Shown: positions 43,326-55,079, counted from the stretch's first letter. The stretch is DNA of 64,000 nucleotides from JALYLC01 sp963743275 (GCA_963743275.1 CAVUPB010000008.1:806001-870000), one strand, 5' to 3'. The notes: a model not told the origin generated them from the letters alone. Made by a program: numbers and translations.

Positions 43326-44132
43326 TCAGCTGCCGGCGGGCGGCCGGAGCGGCAGGCCCGCTCCGCGCATGAGCTGCGTGTAGAGCCGCGTGAAGGAGCC
43401 CTTGGACGCCTGCTGCGAAGCGAGCAGCGCCTGCACGCGGTTGCGCGTCCCGGAGTCGTTCTTGAGATAGACGAACGGGTGGTGCTGCATCCAGCGCTGC
43501 CAGACGCGTGCCGTCTCGACCTGGATGCGCAGGAGCCGCGTGAGCCGGGCGGGAAGCGAGCGCGCGACGCCGGGAGCCGGCTCGAGGGCGGCGAGCTGCT
43601 GAATCAGGAGCGCGCGGTCGTTGTTCGCGCTGACGAGCCGCCGTGCCGCGGCGGCGCGGCCCTTCGGGTTGCTGCGCACCGCGTTGACCGCCGCCTGGAC
43701 GTCCTGGCGATCCCGGTCGGCGCGCAGGGCGATCGGCTGGAAGTGCCTCAGGTACTGCGTCAGCGAGGATGACGACGAGGACCCGAACGGATTCACGACC
43801 GAATACGCCAGCGCGAGACCCACCGCCAGCACGACCGCGGCCGCGGCGCGCTTGAGCGCGCGGCTGCCGACGCTCTTGTGCCCCGGCTTGCGGAACTCGA
43901 AGTCCTCGCCCGCCGGCCTCGGCGGGGCGACCGGAGCCGGCGGCTCGGATGCTCGCGGAGGCGGGCTCGGCGGCTCGGGTGAAGTCTCCTGCGGCGGCGG
44001 GCTCGCCGGCGCGGGGACCTCGATCACGGGTGCCGGCGGCGGTGGGGGTGGCGCGTTGGGTGCGCGCAGGGGTTGCACGTACGTCTTGTAGATCGCTGCT
44101 TCGTGATCCTCGTCCTCGCCGTCGCCGGACAA
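43326..44132 (-). CDS. Membrane protein with Pro-rich cytoplasmic head
   Basis: A 268-residue protein of unknown family. The first 80 residues are disordered and Pro-rich (NAPPPPPPAPVIEVPAPASP). One membrane helix lies at about 94-113 (RAAAAVVLAVGLALAYSVV). An all-helical outer domain ends the protein, with many Arg/Gln and one RLLRIQVETARVWQRWM helix. No catalytic motif. The only plausible start is TTG 44132. It sits between holA and comEC on the same strand, but its role in either process is not evident. Confidence 0.65.
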   Translation of the reverse strand: MSGDGEDEDHEAAIYKTYVQPLRAPNAPPPPPPAPVIEVPAPASPPPQETSPEPPSPPPRASEPPAPVAPPRPAGEDFEFRKPGHKSVGSRALKRAAAAVVLAVGLALAYSVVNPFGSSSSSSLTQYLRHFQPIALRADRDRQDVQAAVNAVRSNPKGRAAAARRLVSANNDRALLIQQLAALEPAPGVARSLPARLTRLLRIQVETARVWQRWMQHHPFVYLKNDSGTRNRVQALLASQQASKGSFTRLYTQLMRGAGLPLRPPAGS

Positions 44133-44186
44133 CGGGGTTCCTCCTGAGAGAAGCGCGCGGAGTCTACCCCGCCGGCGTTTCGGCGT

Positions 44187-46415
44187 CTACGGGCCTCGTT
44201 GTCGCGGAGCGTGGGATGGGCACGCGAGAGCGATGTCGCCCTCGCGGTCGGTGCGGCGCACGGGCACGCCCGACCGCGCGAGCGACGCGAGCGTCGAGGG
44301 CGACGGATGCCCGTACGTGTTGTGCGCGCCCACGGAGATGACGGCCAGGCGCGGGCGGACCTGCGCGAGCAGGCGGTCGAGGCTTGCATCGGCCGAGCCG
44401 TGGTGGGACACCTCGAGTACGCCCGCGGCGGGCAGGTCGTCGGCCAGCAGGACCGGCGATTCGGCGTCTGCCGGCAGGAGGAACGAGCACGGCCCCTGCC
44501 GGGCGAGGACGATGAGCGCCGCGTCGTTGGCCGGCGTCGCGCGCGTGGCGTGCTGCGGTCCGACGACCTCCACGACCGCGCGGCCGCTGCGCACGACGAG
44601 ACCCGAACGACCGCTCACGACCCGGGTGCCGCGCTCGCGCGCCGCCGCGATCGCATCGGCGAGCCCGGGGCTCGCACCGGGCAGCGCCGGCGTGACGAGG
44701 AGGCCGACGCGCAGCGAGCGCACGATCGCCGCCGCACGACCGGCGTGGTCGCTCTGGTCGTGCGAGAGCAGGAGCGCGTCGAGCGCCGTGACGCCGCGCC
44801 GCCGCAGGCTGCGCTCGACCCGCGCGGCAGGCGGTCCGGTATCGACGAGCGCGCGGAGGCCCGGCGCCTCGATCAGCGTGGCGTCGCCCTGGCCGACGTC
44901 GAGGAACGTGACGCGGAGCGCGCGCGGGGGCGGGGGAGATCCGCGCGCCGACGGCCACGCGAGCGCGATCATCACGCCCGCGAGCCCGCCCGCCAGTGCC
45001 GCCCCGCGGCGGCGGAGCACGAGCCACGCCAGCACCGACGCGCCCGCGCCGATCGGCACCGTGCGGCCCGGCACCGTGCCGTCGAGCCACGCGCCGAAGC
45101 GCGCGACGGCGCCGATGTAGGCGCCGAGTGCACGGATGGGCGCGTCGAGGACGATTGCGGCGCCGGGCGCGACCGGCCAGACGACGCAGGCGGCGAGCGC
45201 GAGCCACAGGAGCGGAGCGACCGCGGGGAGCGCCAGCAGGTTGGCCGGGAGACTCGCGATCAGCGAGGCTCGGCCGAAGTGCGCGAACGCGACGGGCGCC
45301 GTGGCGAGCGTGCAGGCGAGCGAGATCGCGAGCGGACCGCACAGGCGGAGCGGCACCGGCGTGCCCTCGAGCCGGCTGCGGATCGCCGGTGCGAGGCCGT
45401 GGATGGCCGCGACGGCGGCGAAGGACAGCTGGAAGCCCGGGCCGGCGACCGCCCAGGGGTCGAGCGCGAGCACGGCCGCGGCCGCCAGCGCGAGCAGGTG
45501 CCAGGGGTCGCGGGCCGAGCCGACGAGCCACGCGAGCGATGCGAGCGCGCCGGTCGCGGCCGCGCGCACCACCGACGGCCCGCCCCCCACGACGACGGCG
45601 TAGGCGACGACCGCCGGGATGGCGGCGCCGTGGGCGAGCGCCCGGGGCAGGCCCGCGAGCCAGGCCAGGCCGAGCACGGCCGCGACGAGCAGCACGACGT
45701 TGCCTCCGGACACCGCCAGCAGGTGGGCGAGCCCCGAGGCGCGGAAGGCCGCGAGCGTATCCGCGTCGAGCGCGGCCGTGCCGCCGAGCGCAACGCCGCT
45801 CGCGATGCGCGCGGACTGGTCGTCGCCGCCGGCGGCGAGCGCGGTGCGGGCGCCGCCGCGCAGGCGATCGAATACGCCCTGGATGCCGCCGCGCCTGCCG
45901 AGCGGCACGAGCGAGCGCGCGGTGAGCGACTCGTGCACGCCCTGGCGTGCGAGCCAGGTGCGCCGGTCGAAGCTCCCCGTGGACGGTGGCACGGGGGCGA
46001 GCGTGCCGCTGACCTCGGCGATCGCCCCCTGCTCGAGCGCGCCGCCGAAGCGCAGCTCGACGGGGCGGCCGCGGAGTCTCGCCAGCGCCGAGCTGCCGAA
46101 GGGCCCCGGCCGGGGCTGGCCGTCGATCACGACCCGCTCGCGCTCGACGTGTCCCACCAGGCTCCGCAGCGGATCGGCTGCCCGGACCGCGAGGCCGTGG
46201 GCCGACCAGGCGGCTCCCAGGAGCAGGCACGTGACGGCGGCGGCCGCGGCGGTCGCGGTCAGCCGGCCCGTCGCGTGCAGCAGGGCGAGCAGCGCGAGCA
46301 CGACGAGCGCCCGGCCGGCGGCTCCCGAGCCCGCCAGCGCGGGGAGGGCGAGCCCGATCGCGAGCCAGGGCGCGGCTGCCAGGCCGACGTCGTCGACGCC
46401 GGCGCTCCCGCTCAC
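44187..46415 (-). CDS. comEC: DNA uptake channel ComEC/Rec2
   Basis: ComEC carries single-stranded DNA across the inner membrane during transformation. The 742-residue protein has the N-terminal DUF4131-type region, the competence core with about ten helices (LAVSGGNVVLLVAAVLGLA is the conserved start), and a C-terminal metallo-beta-lactamase-like domain. That domain has LDVGQGDATLIEAPG and SHDQSDHAG, with VSHHGS near the end. The lactamase site reads HDQSDHAG, close to the usual HxDxDHxGG. The start overlaps the comEA stop by 4 bp. Confidence 0.93.
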   Translation of the reverse strand: MSGSAGVDDVGLAAAPWLAIGLALPALAGSGAAGRALVVLALLALLHATGRLTATAAAAAVTCLLLGAAWSAHGLAVRAADPLRSLVGHVERERVVIDGQPRPGPFGSSALARLRGRPVELRFGGALEQGAIAEVSGTLAPVPPSTGSFDRRTWLARQGVHESLTARSLVPLGRRGGIQGVFDRLRGGARTALAAGGDDQSARIASGVALGGTAALDADTLAAFRASGLAHLLAVSGGNVVLLVAAVLGLAWLAGLPRALAHGAAIPAVVAYAVVVGGGPSVVRAAATGALASLAWLVGSARDPWHLLALAAAAVLALDPWAVAGPGFQLSFAAVAAIHGLAPAIRSRLEGTPVPLRLCGPLAISLACTLATAPVAFAHFGRASLIASLPANLLALPAVAPLLWLALAACVVWPVAPGAAIVLDAPIRALGAYIGAVARFGAWLDGTVPGRTVPIGAGASVLAWLVLRRRGAALAGGLAGVMIALAWPSARGSPPPPRALRVTFLDVGQGDATLIEAPGLRALVDTGPPAARVERSLRRRGVTALDALLLSHDQSDHAGRAAAIVRSLRVGLLVTPALPGASPGLADAIAAARERGTRVVSGRSGLVVRSGRAVVEVVGPQHATRATPANDAALIVLARQGPCSFLLPADAESPVLLADDLPAAGVLEVSHHGSADASLDRLLAQVRPRLAVISVGAHNTYGHPSPSTLASLARSGVPVRRTDREGDIALACPSHAPRQRGP

Positions 46416-47002
46416 AGCGCGAGCCGCGGGCGCAGCGCCTCGAGCCGCGCCGGGCCGATCCCGCTGACCTCGTCGAGCTCGTCGACCGTGCGGAACCCGC
46501 CGTGCGCGAGGCGATAGGCGACGATGCGCGCGGCGAGGGCGGGCCCGATGCCGTCGAGTGCGTCGAGATCGCCGATGCTCGCGCCGTTGAGATGGACGAT
46601 GGCGGGCGGGGCGCTCGCGCCGCCCGGCCCGGCGACGGCGCCACCCGCCGGCGCGAGCTGCGCGACGCGCACCTGCTCGCCGTCGGCGAGCAGCGCGGCG
46701 AGGTTGACCGAGGCGAGATCGGCCTGCCGGCGCGGGCCGCCCGCGCGCCGTACGGCATCGCGCGCGCGGCTGCCGGCGGGGAGCCGGTAGACGCCGGGAC
46801 GCCGCACGGCGCCGACGACCTGGACGACGACCGGCCCGTGCGGCGGCACGGCCGCCGAGAGGGGTCGGCCGGCGCCGGCCGACACGAGCGGGGCCGCGTC
46901 CGGCGCGGGTGCCGGCGAGCCCGGCAGGAAGCGCGCCGCGAGCACGAGGGCGACAGCGCCCGCGAGCAGGACGAAGAGCACGAGGCGGCGGTCGAGTTGC
47001 AT
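46412..47002 (-). CDS. comEA: DNA-binding competence protein ComEA
   Basis: ComEA binds incoming double-stranded DNA at the outer face of the membrane. The 196-residue protein has an N-terminal anchor (LVLFVLLAGAVALVLAARFL), a SLBB domain (VQVVGAVRRPGVYRLPAGS) and a C-terminal double helix-hairpin-helix. The HhH holds VHLNGASIGDLDALDGIGP and SGIGPARLEALRP. It overlaps comEC. Together they make natural transformation or at least DNA import plausible; the pilus genes are not in the window. Confidence 0.93.
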   Translation of the reverse strand: MQLDRRLVLFVLLAGAVALVLAARFLPGSPAPAPDAAPLVSAGAGRPLSAAVPPHGPVVVQVVGAVRRPGVYRLPAGSRARDAVRRAGGPRRQADLASVNLAALLADGEQVRVAQLAPAGGAVAGPGGASAPPAIVHLNGASIGDLDALDGIGPALAARIVAYRLAHGGFRTVDELDEVSGIGPARLEALRPRLAL

Positions 47003-47024
47003 CCCCGGACGATGCCGCGGGGGG

Positions 47025-47054
47025 CCGTCACGACTCCAGCCGGAGGCGTGACGG
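47025..47054 (-). terminator. Hairpin after leuS
   Basis: CCGTCACG (47025-47032) pairs with CGTGACGG (47047-47054), and an inner CTCC/GGAG extends the stem. It lies between the leuS stop (47083) and the comEA start (47002). A 12-base direct repeat (GCGTGCCGGAAG, two copies) flanks it. Termination of leuS is the simplest reading. Confidence 0.55.
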
Positions 47055-47082
47055 AAGCGTGCCGGAAGCGTGCCGGAAGCGG

Positions 47083-49560
<2,478 letters not shown>

Positions 49561-49598
49561 GCTTGCTGCCTTGTCGGAAATGGCCACAGAAATGGAAA

Positions 49599-49618
49599 CG
49601 CCTCTCCGTGGAGAGGCG
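49599..49618 (-). terminator. Attenuator hairpin in the leuS leader
   Basis: On the minus strand CGCCTCTCC pairs perfectly with GGAGAGGCG around a two-base turn (nine pairs). It is followed at once by TTTCCATTTCTG, the most T-rich stretch in the region. It lies 39 bases upstream of the leuS start, downstream of the Leu-codon leader ORF, where a Rho-independent attenuator should be. A second stem, CGGCACG/CGTGCCG (49635-49650), enclosed by GCGGA/TCCGC, lies between and may be the pause or competing hairpin. Confidence 0.7.
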
Positions 49619-49663
49619 CTGCGGAGCCCGTCGCCGGCACGCCCGTGCCGCCGTGGAATCCGC

Positions 49664-49693
49664 TCAGAGCAGGAGGAGTGCGCGCTCGCACAT
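49664..49693 (-). CDS. leuL: leuS leader peptide with four consecutive leucine codons
   Basis: A nine-residue ORF reads ATG TGC GAG CGC GCA CTC CTC CTG CTC TGA: Met-Cys-Glu-Arg-Ala-Leu-Leu-Leu-Leu. It starts 17 bases downstream of the GNAT stop and is followed by two hairpins and then leuS. Leucine starvation would stall a ribosome on the four Leu codons and could favour an antiterminator. TAGACT, 12 bases before its ATG, resembles a -10 box, so the message may be nearly leaderless. There is no strong ribosome-binding site, in keeping with that. Confidence 0.7.
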   Translation of the reverse strand: MCERALLLL

Positions 49694-49709
49694 CGCGCTG
49701 GCGAGTCTA

Positions 49710-50132
49710 TCAGCCGCCTGCGGGGCGCTCCATGCAGCGCTCGCCGGGCGTCGCGAACCCGAAGCGCGCGTACAGGCGGTGCATGTCCTTGGTGTGCAGG
49801 ATCCAGCGCAGCCCTGCGTGCGGGCCGTTCTCGACCGCCTCGCGCACCAGTTCGACCCCGAGCCCGCGGCCGCGGTACTCGGGTAGCACGTAGACGTCGA
49901 ACAACCACGCGTACGTGGTGTCGTCCGAGGCCACGCGGCAGAAGCCGATCTGGCGCTCCTCGTCGTAGAGGCCCACGACGCGGGCGGCGTCGTCGACGAG
50001 GTGCTGCATCGTCGCGAGCGGGCGGCCGAGCGCCCAGTACGCGTGCTCGCTGACGTAGCCGTGCACGGTCGCGACGTCGATGCGCCCGCGGTCGTCGTCG
50101 AGCTCGATGCCGGGCGCGACCGCTCGCCGCAC
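49710..50132 (-). CDS. GNAT-family N-acetyltransferase
   Basis: A 140-residue acetyltransferase. Motif A, with the acetyl-CoA pyrophosphate loop, is YVLPEYRGRGLGVELVREAV. The C-terminal HTKDMHRLYARFGF matches motif B. The acceptor is not predictable. GTG 50132 starts the family fold (GIELDDDRGRIDVATVHGYV). It lies 5 bp downstream of rpsT and directly upstream of the leuS leader. Confidence 0.88.
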   Translation of the reverse strand: MRRAVAPGIELDDDRGRIDVATVHGYVSEHAYWALGRPLATMQHLVDDAARVVGLYDEERQIGFCRVASDDTTYAWLFDVYVLPEYRGRGLGVELVREAVENGPHAGLRWILHTKDMHRLYARFGFATPGERCMERPAGG

Positions 50133-50137
50133 GCGCG

Positions 50138-50488
50138 CTACTTCTTCTTGGCGCCCGAGCGAGCCGTCGTCTTGCGCGCGGTGCCGGTGGCGGCCTTGCG
50201 GGCGCGCTTCGGCTTGACCTCTTCGCGCGGGCCGGCCGCGACCATGCGGGCGGCCTTCGACTTCTTGCGCGCCGCGGTGTTCGGATGCAGCGCACGCCGG
50301 GCGGCTGCGCGGTCGACCAGCACCTGCAGCTCCTTGTGCTCGCCCTCGATCAACGCGGCGTCGCCGGCGTCGATCGCCGACTCGAGCCGGCGGAAGTAGG
50401 TCTTGATCGTCGTCTTGTAGCGCAGGTTCTCGAGCCGCTGCCGGGCAGCGACCTTGATGCGCTTCTTCTGTTGCTTGATGTTCGCCAC
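50138..50488 (-). CDS. rpsT: 30S ribosomal protein S20
   Basis: S20 is a helical protein that binds 16S rRNA. The first 85 residues are canonical (MANIKQQKKRIKVAARQR, then NLRYKTTIKTYFRRLESAID and LHPNTAARKKSKAAR). An extra basic tail of about 30 residues (KPKRARKAATGTARKTTARS) brings it to 116. A Lys/Ala-rich extension is also present on L21 in this window, so such tails seem a habit of this organism. Confidence 0.95.
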   Translation of the reverse strand: MANIKQQKKRIKVAARQRLENLRYKTTIKTYFRRLESAIDAGDAALIEGEHKELQVLVDRAAARRALHPNTAARKKSKAARMVAAGPREEVKPKRARKAATGTARKTTARSGAKKK

Positions 50489-50509
50489 GAAGACAGGACG
50501 GTAGCAGCA

Positions 50510-50539
50510 AGCGGCTTTGCGGCGCTGCGCTTGGCCGCT
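50510..50539 (-). terminator. Hairpin between the PKD-protein gene and rpsT
   Basis: AGCGGC (50510-50515) pairs with GCCGCT (50534-50539), with further GC-rich pairing inside. It follows the PKD-protein stop by about 40 bases in the direction of transcription and precedes rpsT. No T-run is present. Confidence 0.4.
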
Positions 50540-50579
50540 ACTGCGCCCTGCCCGAGCGCTTGGAGAGGGCGTTCGCGCG

Positions 50580-52719
50580 CTAGCGTCGCTTCGCCCTGAC
50601 CGATGCCTGGGCGATGACGACGCCCTTGCGGCTGAGCACCGCCAGGTACGTGCCGGCGAACACCTTCCCGATGCGGAGGTAGCTCACGACCTTGACGGCG
50701 GAGCCCTTGCGCGTCGAGCCGATGCGGATGCGCTTCGACGTGAGGTGGTACCAGGTCAGCGTGAGCGTCCCCTTGGGCCTGGCGGCGAAATGGAAGCTCG
50801 CCCAGATCGTCGTCGCCCCGGTCAGGGTGCGCGCGGCGGTGCCGTTGCGCGCACCGCTCAGGAACGCGACGTCGACCACGCCGGATGCCGGCGCCGCGAG
50901 GCTCGCCGTGCGCGACGCGCCGGTCACCTGCTTGTCGGAGGGCACGAGCGAGACGCTGTAGGTGCCGGGCAGGAACTTCGCGGGCAGCTTGATCTTGCGC
51001 GTGAACGGCCCGGCGTTGAGCGTGGTCGAGACGTGGATCTTGCGCGTCTTGCCCTTGAAGACGTCGAAGGCGTACGTGCCCGTGCGCGGTGTGCTGCCCA
51101 CGACGGTGAGCGTTCCGTTGACGCGGCTGATCTTCCACTTCCCACTGAACTTCGCGCTCGTGAGCACCGCCTGGGGCGAGGCGATCGTGAGGGTGACGTC
51201 CTTGGCGGCGCTGTTGCCCGAGCTGTCGGTGACCGTCACGTGCGCGGTGAACGTGCCGGCGGTCGCGTAGGTGTGCGTTGCGGTGGCGCCGGCGCCGGTC
51301 CCGCCGTCGCCGAACGTCCACTGGGGCGTGCCGGCCGTCGAGAACTCGTCGGTCGCGTTCACGCCCAGCATGACCGGATCGCCCGCGAGCAACGTGCCCG
51401 TGACCGACGGCGTCGAGAGCGTCGGCGGGGATGCGTCATACACCGAGACGACGGCGTGCTTCACGCTCGTGCCGTCGTACGGCGCGCTGATCGTGGCGAA
51501 ATCGCCGCGTCCGTCGGTCGAGATCGAGGGCTGGTTGCCGTTTGCGTGGAGCGCGGTGAGGTTGTGGATGTCGCCCCAGGCGCCGGTGGCGGCGGAGCGC
51601 ACGCGCGCCTGTCCGAGGTTGCCGGATCCGGTGTTGCGCTCCCAGGCGACGACTGCGGTGCCGTCGTTGCCGATGGCGGCGACCGGGACGTCGGCGCCCG
51701 CGTCGTTGACGGTCTCGGTCGTTCCCCAGATGCGATTGCCGGTCGATCCGAGGCGGGCCTGGATCGCCGACGCCGACGTCTGCTGCCAGGTGAGCAGCGC
51801 GGTACCCGCCGGGTTCATCACGATCTGCGGCGCGACGCTCGCCGTTCCCGTCGCGAGATCACCGGATTCCTGCCAGGCGGAGGTGGGCGCCCCCGGGGCG
51901 AGATAGGACGTGCGCAGCACGCCGACGCCGGCGGACGGCTGGATCGTGAACGCCGTCCAGACGCCGCCCGCGCCGTCGATCGCCACCGACGGGGTGATGT
52001 CGAGGACGGCGGTCGAGGGTCACGAGGTCGGCGGCCGCGGGCCAGTCGGCGGCCGCCGTGCGGATCGCAGCCCGCAGCTCCGGCCCATCGCGGAGGGTCA
52101 CGACGGCGGTCCCGGCGCCGTTGATGGCCACGTCCGACGTGGTTCCCGCGAATCCCGGGCCCGTGAAGGAGTGCCACGTGCTCCAGGCGCCCGTGAACCC
52201 GTGACGGTACGCGACCACGATGTTGTTGCCGATGCTTCACGATGCCGGAGACCACGGCATCCCCGGCAGCGTTGACCGCGAGGTCCTGAACCGTGACCGC
52301 GGAGCTCGCCAGGGGCGTCTGCGTGGGCGTCGCCGCGCCCGCCGCCCACGAGACGATCTGCGTGACCGGGCCGACCGAGGTGTACGCCGCCGTGACATCG
52401 CCGCTTCCGTCGACGCCCACGAGCACCGGGACTGGCTGTTGGTCGCCGTGACGACGGTGACGGGTGCCGACCAGGCCGCGCCTGCGCGCTTGCGGGCGAG
52501 CACGATGCTTCCCCCGGCGGCGTCGGTCCACCAGCCGGCGGCGGCGTCCCCGGATGCGCCCAGCGCGATCCTGGCGGTCGTGTCGCCGACGCTGGACGCC
52601 GGGTCCGAGATCGCGAGCGGCGACTGCCAGGCAGCCGCTCCGGCGCTCGCGACGACCACCAGCGAGCCCGCGACGACGATCGAGACGGACAGGGCTCGGA
52701 GGCTGTGGAGTCGGCTCAT
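50580..52719 (-). CDS. Secreted PKD-domain protein with three frameshifts
   Basis: The repaired gene encodes about 712 residues. A signal peptide (LRALSVSIVVAGSLVVVASAGA) is followed by a repetitive beta-propeller-like region in which units such as VGVDGSGDVTAAY and VAINGAGTAVVTLRDG recur. A PKD domain follows (PQWTFGDGGTGAGATATHTY), then a beta-rich C-terminus. The frame changes three times: about 52430 (one base missing), about 52235 (one extra) and about 52014 (one extra). Three breaks in 430 bp could mean a true pseudogene, but similar errors occur in essential genes nearby. Probably a surface or wall-associated adhesive protein; no enzyme motif. Confidence 0.7.
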
Positions 52720-52784
52720 GGCCCTGGACGCTACCCGCGATGTCCAGCGGTTTCAACGCCCGTCCGGTTGAATTCGCCGCGCGC

Positions 52785-55079
52785 CTACCCCGTTCCGAGC
52801 AGCTGGTTGGCCGCGTCGAGGTGCGTCTGGTAGCGGCCGCGCAGATCCTCCTGCGGCCGCTCGATGTCGGCGATCCAGAGCCCCCACTGGTTCGGATCCG
52901 CGACGAACGCGGTCTCGCCGCGCGCGAGCCGCTGCGCCTTGACGGCGAGCGCCTGGTCGATGAACCACTTGAGCTGCAGGTCGGGGTTCTGCGGGTATCC
53001 GGCGTACTCGCCCTGGTTCCAGGTGCCGACGCGCATCTGGAAGAAGCCGACCGAGTCGCGGTCGCCGCCGCTCAGGTTGTGCAGGCCCGACTCCGTGAGC
53101 GCCGCCATGATCGGCAGCTGCGGCGGCAGGCCCGCCTTCTGCGCCGCGGCCGCCATCCAGGTCGCGTACTGCTCGGGCTGCGCGTTGTCGCCCGGATAGC
53201 CGCCGGCCGCCGCCGCTGCGAGCTGCGCGGGGTCGATGGGCGCGCCCGCGGCGGCCGGCTCGACGGCGGGCTTCGCGGGCGGCTGGTCGATCGCCTTGAG
53301 CACCTGCACCGTGCTGCGCGGCGCGCCGCCCTTGTGGCCGCCGGCCAGCGCCGCGAAGCCGCCCGTGCCTGCCGGGGCGGGTGTCGCCGCCGCCGCTGCG
53401 GCGCCCGCCGCGGGGGCCGCGCCCACGGCTGCCGGCTGGAGGACCGCGCCGGCGTCGACGGGCGCGCTCGTGTCCATGCGCCGCCCGCCGGCGAACTGGT
53501 GCGCGTAGTACGGCTCGTCGAGGCTCGAGATCTTGACGACGTCGCCGGTGTGCGGAGCGTGCAGGAACTTGTCGTTGCCGATGTACATGCCGACGTGGTG
53601 GACGTAGCCGGTGGAGTCCTGGAAGAAGACGAGGTCGCCGGCTCGCAGGTGCTGGCGGTCGACCGCCACGCCGTCATGGATCTGCTGCGTCGTCACGCGG
53701 CCGATCGAGATGCCGGCCTGGTGGTAGGCCCACTGCATCAGCCCGGAGCAGTCGAACCCGGTCGAGGGCTTCGAGCCGCCCCACAGGTACGGCGTGCCGA
53801 GGTACTTCTGCGCCTCGGCGAGGGCGGCCGCGGCCTGGGGGCCCGTGGGCGTCGCGTCGAGCCCCGGGGGCAGCAGGGAGGCGGCGTCGGCCGCGGCGCC
53901 CGCCGCGGGGGGTGCCGTGCCCGCGGGGGGAGGCGCGCCCGCAGGGGCCGCGGCCGCCGGGTCGGGCGCATCCGGGGGCACGGCGCCGACGGCGAGCGTG
54001 CCGCGTCCGCCCCCCGGTGCCCGGAGCGAGGCGAACCCGCCGGTCGAGCCCGCTGCCGGACCGCTCGCCGCCGGGTCGGCCGCAGCCGCGGCGGGCGGAT
54101 CCGAGGGGACCGGGGCCGGAGCCGGCTGGGGCTCGGGGCCGGATCTGCCGCGGGTGCCGGCGCGACGTCGGCGACGACCGGCGCGGGCTTGGGCGGCGGC
54201 TGGCCGAAACCGACCTCGATGTGATGCTGGTGGGCCTCGTCGCTGTAGAACGCCTTGCTGTCGCCGCCGATCAGCCAGGGCGCGCCGACGGCCGTCGGCC
54301 GGATCGCGGGATCGAGGCCGGCGAGCTGCTGCGCGAGGTCGCGCGCGGCGATGTTGGCGGGGCCGACGGGCGCGCCGTCGACCATCGTGATCGTGAACGA
54401 GCCGTCGGGGGCGACGGCGCTGACGGCGAGGGAGTGATGGGCGACGAGGGCCGTGAGGATCTCGCCCGTCCGCGACGACGGGCCGGCGGTGGCGAGCGCC
54501 GCCGCCGCGCTGTCGCTCAGCGCGAGGTTCGGGTCGTGCAGCAGATCGGGCGCCGGGGCGGGCGCCGCGACCTCCGGGACGGCGTCGGGCGCGGGCGACC
54601 GGAACGGGATCGGCCGGCGGAGGCTCCGGCGAGCCGCCGGTCGCGGGCGGCGCGTCGAGCGGCGGTGCGGCCGGGGCGGCATCGGCCTGCGCGACGGCGT
54701 CGGCGTGCGCGAGGCCGGCGCCGTTGCCGTCGGGCAGCACGGCCGCGATCTGCGGGCGCGTGAGCGCGACGACCTTCGCCACGTCGGGCGAGAAGCCGCC
54801 GCCGTCGCCGCTCGAGGCGTGCGCGTCCTCGATGAACGCGAAGAACGCCGCGCCCTCGGCCGCGGCCGCGATGAGGACGCCGGCCACGCTCGAGCGCGAT
54901 TCGCGCACGTCGAGGATCTGCAGGGCGCCGTCGCGGCCGGCGAGCTCGGCTGCGACGTCGTCGAGGCCGTGCTCGCGGCACATGTCGGCCGGGCTGCGGC
55001 GGAAGGACGCGCGCGCCGCAGGGTCGCGCACGAGCATCGCGATCAGCTCCGCCGCGCGCTCGTGCTCCTCAGCCTTCAT
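52785..55079 (-). CDS. Multidomain peptidoglycan hydrolase of the contractile injection locus (two frameshifts)
   Basis: About 764 residues without a signal peptide. The N-terminal 45 residues (LVRDPAARASFRRSPADMC) resemble Nif11-like leader helices. A middle domain, read in a shifted frame between about 54595 and 54136, contains LTALVAHHSLAVSAV and DEAHQHHIEVGF. Next is an NlpC/P60 domain with FDCSGLMQWAYHQAG and HHVGMYIGNDKFLHAP. The C-terminal 140 residues resemble a lytic transglycosylase (ALTESGLHNLSGGDRDSVGF). One surplus G at 54593-54595 and one missing G at 54135-54138 cancel. It is the last gene of the tail operon and overlaps the M50 gene by 11 bp. Confidence 0.8.
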   Translation of the reverse strand: MKAEEHERAAELIAMLVRDPAARASFRRSPADMCREHGLDDVAAELAGRDGALQILDVRESRSSVAGVLIAAAAEGAAFFAFIEDAHASSGDGGGFSPDVAKVVALTRPQIAAVLPDGNGAGLAHADAVAQADAAPAAPPLDAPPATGGSPEPPPADPVPVARARRRPGGRGARPGARSAARPEPRAERQRGGGARHRRPVVADGRDPHGPRRPSLPRRQRRRPRRLVHDHDGRRRARRPRQHRRARPRAAARRPRSRDPADGRRRALADRRRQQGVLQRRGPPASHRGRFRPAAAQARAGRRRRRAGTRGRSGPEPQPAPAPVPSDPPAAAAADPAASGPAAGSTGGFASLRAPGGGRGTLAVGAVPPDAPDPAAAAPAGAPPPAGTAPPAAGAAADAASLLPPGLDATPTGPQAAAALAEAQKYLGTPYLWGGSKPSTGFDCSGLMQWAYHQAGISIGRVTTQQIHDGVAVDRQHLRAGDLVFFQDSTGYVHHVGMYIGNDKFLHAPHTGDVVKISSLDEPYYAHQFAGGRRMDTSAPVDAGAVLQPAAVGAAPAAGAAAAAATPAPAGTGGFAALAGGHKGGAPRSTVQVLKAIDQPPAKPAVEPAAAGAPIDPAQLAAAAAGGYPGDNAQPEQYATWMAAAAQKAGLPPQLPIMAALTESGLHNLSGGDRDSVGFFQMRVGTWNQGEYAGYPQNPDLQLKWFIDQALAVKAQRLARGETAFVADPNQWGLWIADIERPQEDLRGRYQTHLDAANQLLGTG

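Noticed and set aside
47055..47080. Direct repeat GCGTGCCGGAAG as a mobile-element target duplication
   Set aside because: The copies are adjacent with nothing inserted between them; it is a small local duplication beside the terminator.
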